This document shows positions 1 to 8,048 of a stretch of DNA of 27,490 bases, one piece after another; position 1 is the stretch's first letter, and every line of letters starts with the position of its first letter. The translations under genes were made by a program, and so were the position numbers. The notes under the pieces were generated by a model. That model saw only the letters and a list, made by a program, of their open reading frames with translations, was not told where the DNA came from and did not search any database. Source of the DNA: DATBGS01 sp036557885. Lineage in GTDB: Bacteria > Chloroflexota > Ktedonobacteria > Ktedonobacterales > DATBGS01. The stretch is taken from NCBI GenBank assembly GCA_036557885.1, contig DATBGS010000004.1:1-27490 (forward strand), read 5' to 3'.

Positions 1-183
1 CCTTTTTTGCTTGTGTGCTCTGGCATGGTCACGATTGCCTGCCAGGAAAGCGATGCACGCTGTTTGTTTTGTTTGGTGTCTCGGTGCATCTCTCACTTTC
101 TGAACAGATTATATCTTATCAGAGGTTGCAAGACTATGATATAGCTCATTTTTCTGCTGTGATACGCGCTACTCGTTGCCGGG
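1..183. other. Window-edge region without a recognised gene
   Basis: I see no convincing coding region here. The stretch is AT-richer than the rest of the window. On the minus strand a perfect TATAAT lies at 113-108, but no good -35 box stands at normal spacing, so it is at most a weak promoter for something beyond the left edge. No clear terminator hairpin follows the minus-strand gene that ends at 184. Confidence 0.4.
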
Positions 184-1047
184 TTATCTGGTAAAGAAGA
201 ACTGGGTGAGAATCCCGGCGATGCCAAAGATCAGGCTGATAATGCCAGCCACAATCATCGTGATGACCTGGTTGCGTGGGTGTGGGCGCCTCCCCGTCGC
301 GCCTGCTGGCGACACTCCCGGCGGGGCAAAGCCGGGGGCAGGGAACGGTTGGGGTGTGCCTGGGGCCTGAAAGAAGGGCTGCCCCGGAGGTGGAGCAAGT
401 AGCCCAGGTGCCCCAAAGCCGCTTCCAGGCGCGCCAGCAAAAGGCGCGGGCGCTGCTCCCAGATTGAGCATCCAGGCGGGAGGCTGAAACGCGGGCAGCA
501 CTGGGGGTGTTGGCGTGGGGTCGGGAGGGCGCGCCATCGCGCCAGAAAGCGGCGGGATGGGTTCGGGGAGCGCGGCGGGCTGTGCCGCAGGAATGGCAGC
601 AAACGCTGGCACCGCAGCCAGGCTGGGCGGGACGGTTGGCACCTGCGCAATGACTGAGATCGAGGCTTCGGCGATATGCGCGCCGCAATCGCCACAGAAG
701 CGCGTGCCTGGTGGCAGTTGGGCTGAGCAATTTGGGCAGGTGACGGGGGCTGCCGGGCCTGGCGCGCCTTCCCCCGACGCGGCCTGGGGCGGCGCCAGTG
801 GTGGGAGCGTGGCTGGTGGGCCAATATTGATGGCGCCAACGGGCAGCGATGCTGCCTGGGGCACGGGTTGAGCCAGCAAGTCGGGCGGGTACCAGGTTGG
901 GGTGGTGGTGTGTGGCAGGGCGCCGGGTGGAGGCGCCGCCGAAGCTGGCGGAGCGCTGACTTGCCCAGCCGGGTTGGGAACACCACAGGTCAAGCAAAAG
1001 CGATCCTCTGGTTCGACGCTTGACCCACATTGATAACAGTTTGCCAT
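184..1047 (-). CDS. Double zinc-ribbon protein with a C-terminal membrane anchor
   Basis: Predicted 287-residue protein of unknown specific role. Two zinc-ribbon knuckle sets are visible: Cys4-Cys7 with Cys18-Cys21 at the N-terminus, and Cys104-Cys107 with Cys118-Cys121. A long Pro/Ala/Gly-rich, probably disordered linker (about 125-255) follows, and a hydrophobic helix in the last 27 residues should anchor the protein in the membrane with the ribbons in the cytoplasm. I chose the ATG at 1047 because the first ribbon starts immediately after it and GGGGAG stands just upstream; an in-frame ATG at 1104 is less likely. Small ribbon-linker-TM proteins are common in Chloroflexota and are usually annotated only as zinc-ribbon domain proteins. 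The gene is divergent from the hydrolase at 1273. Confidence 0.85.
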   Translation of the reverse strand: MANCYQCGSSVEPEDRFCLTCGVPNPAGQVSAPPASAAPPPGALPHTTTPTWYPPDLLAQPVPQAASLPVGAINIGPPATLPPLAPPQAASGEGAPGPAAPVTCPNCSAQLPPGTRFCGDCGAHIAEASISVIAQVPTVPPSLAAVPAFAAIPAAQPAALPEPIPPLSGAMARPPDPTPTPPVLPAFQPPAWMLNLGAAPAPFAGAPGSGFGAPGLLAPPPGQPFFQAPGTPQPFPAPGFAPPGVSPAGATGRRPHPRNQVITMIVAGIISLIFGIAGILTQFFFTR

Positions 1048-1148
1048 AGATTTGCTCCCCGCGTTCCTCTGCTGTGGCTTTGCCCAAACGCCTGCCGCCC
1101 ACATGCCCTGCGTCCGGCGGCGCTGGCAGAATTCTTCCTGCTTTCCTC

Positions 1149-1176
1149 AGTGTACAACAAGCTGAGCAAGAAGCAA
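1149..1176 (-). promoter_or_regulatory. Weak promoter candidate for the zinc-ribbon gene
   Basis: On the minus strand a TTGCTT -35 (1176-1171) and a TACACT -10 (1154-1149) are separated by 16 bases, about 100 bases before the start codon. The match is modest, so this is only a candidate. Confidence 0.3.
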
Positions 1177-1200
1177 AGTGACTGGAGGCGCGGCTTTGCC

Positions 1201-1230
1201 TGGACAAGCGCTGGCCCTGCCTCCTATACT
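1201..1230 (+). promoter_or_regulatory. Sigma-70-like promoter for the alpha/beta hydrolase
   Basis: TGGACA (1201-1206) and TATACT (1225-1230) are separated by 18 bases. Each box matches five of six consensus positions. Transcription would start near 1237, which supports a hydrolase start at 1249 or 1273 and excludes the long upstream in-frame extension. Confidence 0.65.
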
Positions 1231-1272
1231 GAACGCATCATCTCCCTGATGAAACGATTGGATGAGGTCACT

Positions 1273-1905
1273 ATGGCACAGCTTCAACACCTGGATATTC
1301 CCGCGCCGCACGGCCACCTGGAGGGGCTGCTGCGCCTGCCGGATGAGGCGGCGGAAGTCCCACACATGGCGGCAGTTGTTTGCCATCCACACCCCATGTT
1401 TGGCGGCACGATGCACAATAAAACGGTATTTCGGTTAGCCGGGGCGCTCAACGCGGTGGGGATGCCCACATTACGCTTTAACTTTCGCGGCGTGGGGCAG
1501 AGCACCGGCAGCTATGATGAGGGGCAGGGCGAGCAAGAGGATGTGCGCGCCGCGCTGGATGCGCTGGAGCAGCGCTTTCCTGGCGTGGCGCTGTGTGTGG
1601 CGGGCTTTTCTTTTGGCGCCTGGGTTGGCCTGCGCGTGGCCTGCGCGGATGCGCGGGTTAGCCAGTTGGTGGGCGCGGGGATTCCCACACGCTTGCTGAG
1701 CGCGGAGGCGCTGGCTGAATGCGCCAGGCCCAAGCTGATTGTCCAGGGGGCGCTCGATCAATATGGGCCGCTGGCCGAGGTGCAGCGCTGGTTTGCGGCG
1801 CTGCCGGAGCCAAAGCAGCTTGAGATCATCCCAGAGGCCGATCACTTTTTTACCGACCATCTGGATGAGCTATTTGCGGCGGTGGTGCGCGTCCTGCGCC
1901 GCTGA
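1273..1905 (+). CDS. Small alpha/beta hydrolase (COG2945-like)
   Basis: Predicted 210-residue cytoplasmic hydrolase; substrate unknown. The family signature HPHPMFGGTMHNK (residues 38-50) is followed by RFNFRGVGQS (68-77), the nucleophile elbow GFSFG with Ser113, Asp162 in GALDQYG and His191 in EADHFF. These give a complete Ser-Asp-His triad. Length fits the small predicted-hydrolase family typified by COG2945, which acts on short ester or dienelactone-like substrates in general terms only. The ATG at 1273 is preceded by GAGG at 1264-1267. An ATG at 1249 is in frame and also lies downstream of the promoter, but it has no better ribosome-binding site. The gene is monocistronic and converges on the helicase gene. 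Confidence 0.88.
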   Translation: MAQLQHLDIPAPHGHLEGLLRLPDEAAEVPHMAAVVCHPHPMFGGTMHNKTVFRLAGALNAVGMPTLRFNFRGVGQSTGSYDEGQGEQEDVRAALDALEQRFPGVALCVAGFSFGAWVGLRVACADARVSQLVGAGIPTRLLSAEALAECARPKLIVQGALDQYGPLAEVQRWFAALPEPKQLEIIPEADHFFTDHLDELFAAVVRVLRR

Positions 1906-2086
1906 TGCTGGCTCTGTAGCGCTGGCTGGAAGAAGGGAAAGACAGGCGCCTCTCCGAATCTACTGGACGGGTCGCAATGGTGAGGAACAATGGTCGGGGG
2001 ACCATATGTTGCCTAAGAAGCGCACTGCCCCCCTATTATAGCGACTTGCTCACCTGTTTGCTGTGAACTAGCTCACACTTTGCCGC

Positions 2087-5000
2087 TCACGGCTGGGATG
2101 GCCGGGGGCCGCGTGCCCGCGAACGAGTCCTGACGGGCTGGGCGCTCGGCGGATTTTCCGCCAGGTCCACGCGCAAATCACGGCGGTCTTCGTCCTCTTC
2201 CATATCCAGCGGAACCTGCTCGCCTGCCACCTGCACCGCCATTGAAGGCACAGTGCGGCTCTGGAGGACGATGCCACGCAGCAGCCCTTTGGTAGCGGAA
2301 GCCAGCAAAGGCCGCACGCGCATCAGCCGCAGACGTGCTGCCTCCAGTTCGCGTGCCCACTCTTCGTTGTGGTCCCCACCACTGTGCCAGAGCGCCTGGT
2401 CGTCCAGCGTTTTGCCTACCGCTGATTGCACCTGTTGCAGCAGGTCAATCGTCTGGTTGAGCGTGACCAGCAGGTCGCCTTCGGCCAGGTCTATGCGGCG
2501 CTGGAGTCCAGCCAGCGTGCCGCCGCGCCACCAGTTGAGCGCCAGGCTGTGGAACGACTCGGAGATGCCCGACGTGACCTCCACCCCCAGTTCTGTCTCC
2601 AGAAACTGCACCCGCCGCACGACACGCGCTACGTCGCGGCGCAGGTCTATCAAGCGCCCGGAAAGGGCATTGCGGTTGCGCACCGGGCGGTCATCGTCAA
2701 AGGTAAACCAGCTTGCCAGTTCCGCCATTTCAGCGGGATACAGTTCATCCAGCGGCACCTCGGCAATCAGTTCGGCAAAGAGAATCCCGGCGGGATGAAA
2801 GATGTCGCGCAGCAGCCGCCCCTTGATGGTGAGGCGATCATCCGGGCTGATGTAATCCAGCGTTTGCAGCACCTGAATTGTGCCGTAGAGTTCGGCGGCG
2901 CCTGCTTTGCTCAGGGCGCGGCGCGGCTTTTGCCCCTCAATGCGGATGGCGCCGCCTGCCCCCTCCTCCTCTTCGCCCTGGGCCAGTCGAATCAACTCAT
3001 CGGCGCGGCGGGACTGGCGCTCTTTTGTCATCAGGTGGCGGCTGTAGCGCTGAAATTCGCGGAAGCTGGAGGCCACCACACGGCGCAGGCGGTTTACATC
3101 ACCCTCGCCCCACAGGTTGAGGATGGAGTTGTAGCGAATGACAAAGGCGCTGTTGACCGGCAGGAGCTTGCCCGTGAGCGCGGCAAAGGCTGGCTCAAAG
3201 GCTTCCCAGGGCGAATAGGGCAGGATGGCCGCGCCGCGCTCGTCCATGCCGCGCCGCCCGGCGCGTCCGGTCAACTGCTGGTATTCGTTGGGGGTGAGCA
3301 GGCGCATCTCAGTGCCATCAAATTTGCTCAGGCTGCCCACGACGACGGAGCGCGCGGGCATGTTGATGCCCAGCGCCAGCGTGTCGGTAGCAAAGACGGC
3401 TTTCAGGTGCCCGCGCTGGAAGAGTGTTTCTACCAGCACCTTCAGCCCCGGCAGCAGCCCGGCATGGTGATAGGCCAGGCCGCGCGGCAGCAGCGCCGTC
3501 AGGCGGCGCACCTGCTCTAGCTCGCGGTCCTCTGGCGAAAGCGCGCCCAGCCAGGCTTTGACCTCTTCGCTGAGCAGTTCGCGTTCTGCTGGTGTGACCA
3601 GCAGTTGGCTGCTGACGCCCAGCGCCGTTTCCTCCACAATGCGCCTGCCTGGGAGGAAGTAGATGCAGGGCAGCAGGTTGGCGCGCAGCAAGGCGTTGAG
3701 CAGTTCGCCCGGCTCGGTGGCTTCGCGCTCGCCGGGCTTGGGGCGTGTCTCCGGGTCCGGCTCGCGGATGACCAGCGGGCGGACTACCTGGGCCGCTTGT
3801 TCAGTGGCGCCAGCAGGTGAAGCAAACTCGTCGGGTTGCCCGTTGGCCTGGCCGTTCAGCGGTTGCCCGTTCTTCTCGTTGGCGGCATCGCCAAAAGTGA
3901 AGCGGCGGCCTTGTCCACGATCACGGCGCTTTTTGGCCTCGCCGCCAATCTTGGGGAAGCGCCCGATGCGCCGCCGGTCTGCATCCATCACCAGATGCAA
4001 CTGCCCATCCAGATAGTAGTAATGCTCCAGCGGAATCGCCCGCTCCGTATGAAAGACCAGGCTGATAGGCCGATGCACGCGGCTGATCCAGAGGGCCAGT
4101 TCTTCGGCGTTGCTGACGGTGGCCGAAAGCCCCACCAGCAAGATGTGCTTGGGCGAGTGGATGATGGCCTCTTCCCAGACGGGGCCGCGCTCCGGGTCGC
4201 TGACGTAGTGCAGTTCGTCGAAGATCACACAGGCCACGTCGTCCAGTTCGCTGATTCCGCGCGCCTCGGCCTCCAGCAGCATGTTGCGGTAAATCTCGGT
4301 GGTCATGACGACGATGGGGGCGTAATGCGCCTCGACAATATCGCCTGTGACCAGGCCAACGGCCTGCGGGCCGTAGCGCTCGCGCAGGTCGCGGAATTTC
4401 TGGTTGGAGAGCGCCTTGAGCGGCGCGGTATAGATCACGCGCTTGCCCTGTCTACGAGCCAGCCAGATGCCCGCTTCTGCCACGACAGTATTGTGGGTTA
4501 CGACAAAGCCATCAACCACAAAGAGGCCATCGGGCGCATCAACGGCAATGCACACCATTTCTGCTTCGCCCGCTGGCTCGACAGCAGTAATAGCGCGGTA
4601 GGGTTTATATCGTGTGTGCGAGGCATAGCGTTCTGCTTTGCGCCGCAGTGAAAATGGGGCAATCCCACCAGGTAAGGAAATGTGCATGCGATAAGCTAAT
4701 TGGGAGCCAGTAACCTTCTGCCGAATCCGGGTGCGCCCGCCCAGAGAACGAACAAGAAAAGCAACATCCTCGGCTAGAGCCGAAGAAACTGTTATGTATT
4801 CTAAATCATATCCAGTTGCCCCAATGCTGCCATCAGTATCCAGCAAGCCCTGCAAGATGGATATGCGGTCTTCCACAGAGGCAAACTTGTACGCATGAGG
4901 GATGAATTTGCCCTCTGCGCGATGGCCCATAAGCCCAAGTTTGTACAGTGCAGCAACTACTGGGTTTTGTGTCCCTCTTGGTCGGCTGACGATATACCAA

Positions 5001-5836
5001 TCATAGAGGGTATTGGCAGCTTTTTGCAAAGCCACTCCAGGGGGAAGTAATGCTCGTATTTTTTCAACAAGTTCGTTATCTGCTGATGTAAAGCGAAGCA
5101 TACCTGTTGAGAATCCACCATCGCCGAGCAGCGCCCCTAACAAGTAAGGAGGCAGATGAGGATAGGGACCGAGCGCGGCCAAAACTTCAGCAACAGCACG
5201 CTGATATTGAGCGCTGGGGATTAGACGGTTTTTCTCGTGGTCAGCCACAAACCATTTGGGTACTCCAAGTCTGGCAGCCAGGGCGCGTTGAGTAAGCCCC
5301 ATTCTCTGTCTAAGGAGCCTTACAGTCATCTGTGCTTCGGCTGGTTTAGGGTGATGCAAGGCCACCGGCTCTACCAGTGGGATAAAGTGCCGCCTTCCCT
5401 GCCCATCAGATAATCCTTCGGCCAGAATTTGCCGTAAGGTGAGCACGCGCCAGGGGAGCTTCTCATGTTTGCGAGATTTAGTGTTGACTGCCCAGAGATG
5501 ATCCAGGTCGCAAACAACTGAGACGCCATCGTTGAAAGTGACACGATAAGCGGGGCGTTTTCCTTGGGGATAAACTCCCATCACCCGCACTGGTTGTCCG
5601 CTTGCACCGATAACGAGATCACCAACTTGAAGCTCGCCTATCGCCTTCCAGCCTGTCGGGGTGAGTACCGGAGTAGATGCCTCCAGCGCCTTTCCTGTTC
5701 CCGTTGGCGCGGCCACCAGGACCGAGCGGTCATCGCAAAGATGCTTAATCGCTTCACGCTGAAAGGGGTCAAAGGGAAACGGATACTCGCGGGCAAAGGT
5801 TTCTAGCAATTCATCAGCTACCACTGCTCGTTCCAC
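2087..5836 (-). CDS. Ski2/Mtr4-like DExH-box helicase interrupted by an intein
   Basis: The 1249-residue precursor should splice to about 849 residues. Extein helicase motifs are complete: Walker A APTGTGK (43-49) continuing with Thr450 after the intein, DELH (540-543), SAT (571-573), motif V TDTLALGINMPAR (816-828) and motif VI QQLTGRAGRRG (853-863). This matches the Ski2/Mtr4/DOB1 superfamily 2 RNA helicases (COG4581), which unwind RNA using ATP, in eukaryotes with the exosome. A charged, probably disordered insert lies at about 620-705. The start is a GTG at 5836, inside the last 23 bases of the lipid kinase gene, so translation is probably coupled. A GTG four codons further in is an alternative start. 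The RNA partners in this organism are not visible here. Confidence 0.92.
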   Translation of the reverse strand: MERAVVADELLETFAREYPFPFDPFQREAIKHLCDDRSVLVAAPTGTGKALEASTPVLTPTGWKAIGELQVGDLVIGASGQPVRVMGVYPQGKRPAYRVTFNDGVSVVCDLDHLWAVNTKSRKHEKLPWRVLTLRQILAEGLSDGQGRRHFIPLVEPVALHHPKPAEAQMTVRLLRQRMGLTQRALAARLGVPKWFVADHEKNRLIPSAQYQRAVAEVLAALGPYPHLPPYLLGALLGDGGFSTGMLRFTSADNELVEKIRALLPPGVALQKAANTLYDWYIVSRPRGTQNPVVAALYKLGLMGHRAEGKFIPHAYKFASVEDRISILQGLLDTDGSIGATGYDLEYITVSSALAEDVAFLVRSLGGRTRIRQKVTGSQLAYRMHISLPGGIAPFSLRRKAERYASHTRYKPYRAITAVEPAGEAEMVCIAVDAPDGLFVVDGFVVTHNTVVAEAGIWLARRQGKRVIYTAPLKALSNQKFRDLRERYGPQAVGLVTGDIVEAHYAPIVVMTTEIYRNMLLEAEARGISELDDVACVIFDELHYVSDPERGPVWEEAIIHSPKHILLVGLSATVSNAEELALWISRVHRPISLVFHTERAIPLEHYYYLDGQLHLVMDADRRRIGRFPKIGGEAKKRRDRGQGRRFTFGDAANEKNGQPLNGQANGQPDEFASPAGATEQAAQVVRPLVIREPDPETRPKPGEREATEPGELLNALLRANLLPCIYFLPGRRIVEETALGVSSQLLVTPAERELLSEEVKAWLGALSPEDRELEQVRRLTALLPRGLAYHHAGLLPGLKVLVETLFQRGHLKAVFATDTLALGINMPARSVVVGSLSKFDGTEMRLLTPNEYQQLTGRAGRRGMDERGAAILPYSPWEAFEPAFAALTGKLLPVNSAFVIRYNSILNLWGEGDVNRLRRVVASSFREFQRYSRHLMTKERQSRRADELIRLAQGEEEEGAGGAIRIEGQKPRRALSKAGAAELYGTIQVLQTLDYISPDDRLTIKGRLLRDIFHPAGILFAELIAEVPLDELYPAEMAELASWFTFDDDRPVRNRNALSGRLIDLRRDVARVVRRVQFLETELGVEVTSGISESFHSLALNWWRGGTLAGLQRRIDLAEGDLLVTLNQTIDLLQQVQSAVGKTLDDQALWHSGGDHNEEWARELEAARLRLMRVRPLLASATKGLLRGIVLQSRTVPSMAVQVAGEQVPLDMEEDEDRRDLRVDLAENPPSAQPVRTRSRARGPRPSQP
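4490..5689 (-). mobile_element. Class 3-type intein with LAGLIDADG homing endonuclease
   Basis: This is a 400-residue in-frame intein, precursor residues 50-449, inserted between Lys49 and Thr450 of Walker A. The first intein residue is Ala, not Cys or Ser. The block A region reads STPVLTPTGWKAIGEL, block B has DHLW (Trp66), block F has VCIAVDAPD (Cys380), and the end is VVTHN (Thr398, His399, Asn400) followed by Thr+1. The Trp-Cys-Thr set with no N-terminal nucleophile is the published mark of class 3 inteins, in which the block F Cys starts splicing. Two dodecapeptide motifs, LLGALLGDGG (183-192) and LQGLLDTDGS (279-288), indicate a LAGLIDADG homing endonuclease. The DNA is visibly AT-richer than the flanking helicase sequence. 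Confidence 0.93.
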
Positions 5837-6956
5837 TGCTTTCTTTCTGTGCTTCTGGCACCAGAGCCGCCGCTGGCACCATCACCTTGAGTGCTCGCGC
5901 GGCGGAAACAACATGTATGGGCGTGCGCCCGCGTATCTCGCCGTCCAGGGTGACATCGGCTGGCTCGGCGGTTTCAATCGTCACTCCATGCGCTTTGATG
6001 TGATGGATGCCCGGAAACTCGCTACTTCTGGCTTCGCGCCACCCGTCTTTAGGGGGAGCGAGGGCGGTCAGGGCGCCGGATACCAACTGGCCTGGATGGA
6101 AGCGCTCGACGATTAAAATATCGAGTAAGTGGTCATCTAACTGGACCCCGGCCAGCGAGAATTCAAACTGGCCGCCGAATATGGGTGAGTTCAGCACCGC
6201 GACCTGAAGCGCTTGAAACTGATACGGGTGATCTGGCTCAAGCTCATCATCGCTGCCATCTTCGCGTACCAGCGGGCAGGCCGGGCTATGAAAGGTGAGC
6301 GTAAAGTCCATTGCCTGGAAGGTATGCAGCGTGCCCAGCGCCGCGATGGGATAGGTGAGCGCGCCAAAAAGCTGGCGGGTTGTCTCACTGGTTGCCATGC
6401 GCGCAAAGGCGACGTTCAGCCCCAGCGTCAGGGCGTGGGTAAAGTAGGCATACTGGAAGCCTCCAGTTGGTGCGGCCACCTGTTTAGAGCGCGGCGCTTC
6501 GCCCGGATTGAGCGCGTAGGGTGTGGTTACGGCTGGCGCCGCGCTGCCCAGGTCTATCGCCTGCACCTTGCCTTCTGCGATGGTCTGGCAGGCACTTTCC
6601 AGGTCGAGCGGCAGCCGCAGCGAGCGCGCAAAATCGTTGGAGGTGCCCAGCGGCAGGATGCCCAGCGGGAGCGCGCTGCGGGCAACGTGGGTGGCGGCGC
6701 AGCCAATCGAGCCATCGCCCCCAGCGGCGATGACCAGATCAACGCCAGCCCTTTGCCAGCGTCCTGCCATTGAAGGCTTGCCATCGAGCGTAGCCACTGG
6801 ATACACCTCGTCCAGAATGATTCCGCGCTGCTGGAGCAGTTCCCTGACTCGCCTGGTGATGTGTTTATCCTGCTGGACGCGCGGGCTGGCGATTAAGACG
6901 GCTGAGCGCGGGGCGCGGGTCAACATCCGCTTCAGTTTTCTAAATCTACGTATCAT
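5814..6956 (-). CDS. Diacylglycerol/sphingosine-kinase-like lipid kinase (YegS/DagK family)
   Basis: Predicted 380-residue enzyme that would phosphorylate a lipid such as diacylglycerol with ATP at the inner membrane face. The nucleotide-binding loop GGDGS is at residues 79-83 and LPLGTSNDFARSL at 101-113, both typical of the DAGK catalytic domain. The C-terminal domain ends with DGEIRGRTPIHV, the usual family DGE segment. After GGDGS the sequence runs IGCAATHV, whereas relatives usually have an Asn or Glu soon after, so the exact substrate is unclear. The ATG at 6956 is preceded by GGAAAG. The 3' end overlaps the helicase start by 23 bases, and the two genes probably form one transcript. Confidence 0.87.
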   Translation of the reverse strand: MIRRFRKLKRMLTRAPRSAVLIASPRVQQDKHITRRVRELLQQRGIILDEVYPVATLDGKPSMAGRWQRAGVDLVIAAGGDGSIGCAATHVARSALPLGILPLGTSNDFARSLRLPLDLESACQTIAEGKVQAIDLGSAAPAVTTPYALNPGEAPRSKQVAAPTGGFQYAYFTHALTLGLNVAFARMATSETTRQLFGALTYPIAALGTLHTFQAMDFTLTFHSPACPLVREDGSDDELEPDHPYQFQALQVAVLNSPIFGGQFEFSLAGVQLDDHLLDILIVERFHPGQLVSGALTALAPPKDGWREARSSEFPGIHHIKAHGVTIETAEPADVTLDGEIRGRTPIHVVSAARALKVMVPAAALVPEAQKESSGTSSGS

Positions 6957-7018
6957 TGCTTTCCATGACAGTGCTGGTCGCTTGCCAGCAGAAACCTGTC
7001 TCCATGCTTTCTTCTTGC

Positions 7019-7047
7019 ATTATGGCATGTGCTGCTGCGCGGCGCAA
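7019..7047 (-). promoter_or_regulatory. Promoter for the lipid kinase-helicase operon
   Basis: On the minus strand a TTGCGC (7047-7042) and CATAAT (7024-7019) are 17 bases apart. A TG dinucleotide stands one base before the -10, giving an extended -10 element. It is divergent from the min promoter starting at 7067. Confidence 0.55.
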
Positions 7048-7066
7048 TCTCAGCAGCTCCCACTTC

Positions 7067-7095
7067 TTGCCAGTCGTCCTCTTCTGTGCTATGGT
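7067..7095 (+). promoter_or_regulatory. Promoter for the minC-minD genes
   Basis: TTGCCA (7067-7072) and TATGGT (7090-7095) are exactly 17 bases apart. The inferred transcription start is near 7102, about 120 bases before the minC start codon. Confidence 0.5.
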
Positions 7096-7220
7096 ACAAC
7101 AGCAAAGCGGCCTATAAACAGCGGCACGGAGCGAAATCCACAGCAGTAGCTACAGGCAACGCGCGAGCACCAACACGAGCGCCAGACATCTCTGAGCACC
7201 CTAATGAATGCGGAGCAAGT

Positions 7221-8003
7221 ATGCACTCGCAAGATGCCCAGAACCAGCCCGCTACCGACAGCGAGAGCGAAGAACTGGTTGAGCAGATTGAACATACCGA
7301 AGAAACCAGCCGGACGCTGGCGCGCAGGCTCCTCAAGGGCACGCGCAACGGGCTGCTGCTGACTTTAGAGCCAAACTATACCTGGGCGCAGGTGCTGGAG
7401 GTGCTGACGGCGCGGCTGGAGGAGGCGCCCACGTTTTTTCATGGGGCGCTGCTCAGCCTGGATACCCGCCAGCGGCCTCTGCAAGCAGAAGAGCTACAGA
7501 CGCTTCAGCAGGTGCTGACGCGCTACGAGATGACGTGGAGGGAAGTGGGGGGCGAGGAACTGAACGACCTGCGCCTGTTGCCCGGCCTCACCGGGCGCGA
7601 TTCACCTTTGGAGGGCAATTCGCCCGACCTGCCGATTCGCCCAGGGCGCGATGCCACCGATACGCTGCTGACCCGCCGCACGGTGCGCTCCGGCCAGCGT
7701 TTGCGCTACGCGGGGTCGGTCGTGGTTCTGGGGGATGTGAACGCGGGGGGCGAGGTGATTGCCGGGGGCGATGTGCTGGTCTGGGGGATGGTGCGCGGGA
7801 CGGTGCACGCGGGCTACCCGGAGAATGAGCAGGCGGTAGTCTGCGCGCTGGGGCTGGCTCCGGTGCAGTTGCGCATTGGGAGCCTGACCAGCCGCCCGCC
7901 AGAAGATGGCAGCCTGGCCCCGGCCATCCCAGAAATCGCGTCGGTGCGGGATGGGCAGATTGTGGTGGAAAGCTGGAATGCTGGCCGAGGGCGGCGGCGC
8001 TAA
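7221..8003 (+). CDS. minC: Septum site-determining protein MinC
   Basis: Predicted 260-residue division inhibitor that, bound to MinD at the membrane, blocks FtsZ polymerisation away from the chosen division site. The C-terminal MinC domain is clear: RTVRSGQRLRYAG (153-165), GDVNAGGEVIAGGDV (171-185), VWGMVRGTVHAG (187-198), then CALGLAPVQLRIG (208-220) and a closing DGQIVVE strand. This is the right-handed beta-helix that dimerises and binds MinD. The N-terminal domain (about 40-110, with a TWAQVLEVL segment) is more divergent but has the expected size. The first 30 residues are acidic and probably flexible. The ATG at 7221 has GGAG five bases upstream. minD follows 45 bases after the stop. 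Confidence 0.9.
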   Translation: MHSQDAQNQPATDSESEELVEQIEHTEETSRTLARRLLKGTRNGLLLTLEPNYTWAQVLEVLTARLEEAPTFFHGALLSLDTRQRPLQAEELQTLQQVLTRYEMTWREVGGEELNDLRLLPGLTGRDSPLEGNSPDLPIRPGRDATDTLLTRRTVRSGQRLRYAGSVVVLGDVNAGGEVIAGGDVLVWGMVRGTVHAGYPENEQAVVCALGLAPVQLRIGSLTSRPPEDGSLAPAIPEIASVRDGQIVVESWNAGRGRRR

Positions 8004-8048
8004 TGTGCTGATAAACACTCGTTCTTTTCAGAGCGAATGGAGCATAGA

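Noticed and set aside
1906..2086. Terminator between the hydrolase and helicase genes
   Set aside because: A terminator is expected between convergent genes, but I found only direct repeats of GCTGGCT and no stable hairpin with a T-run.
2426..3520. Plus-strand open frame of 364 codons
   Set aside because: Antisense to conserved helicase motifs; no ribosome-binding site and no recognisable domain.
7029..7220. Upstream in-frame extension of minC
   Set aside because: It would cross the minC promoter boxes and has no ribosome-binding site. The ATG at 7221 with GGAG fits better.
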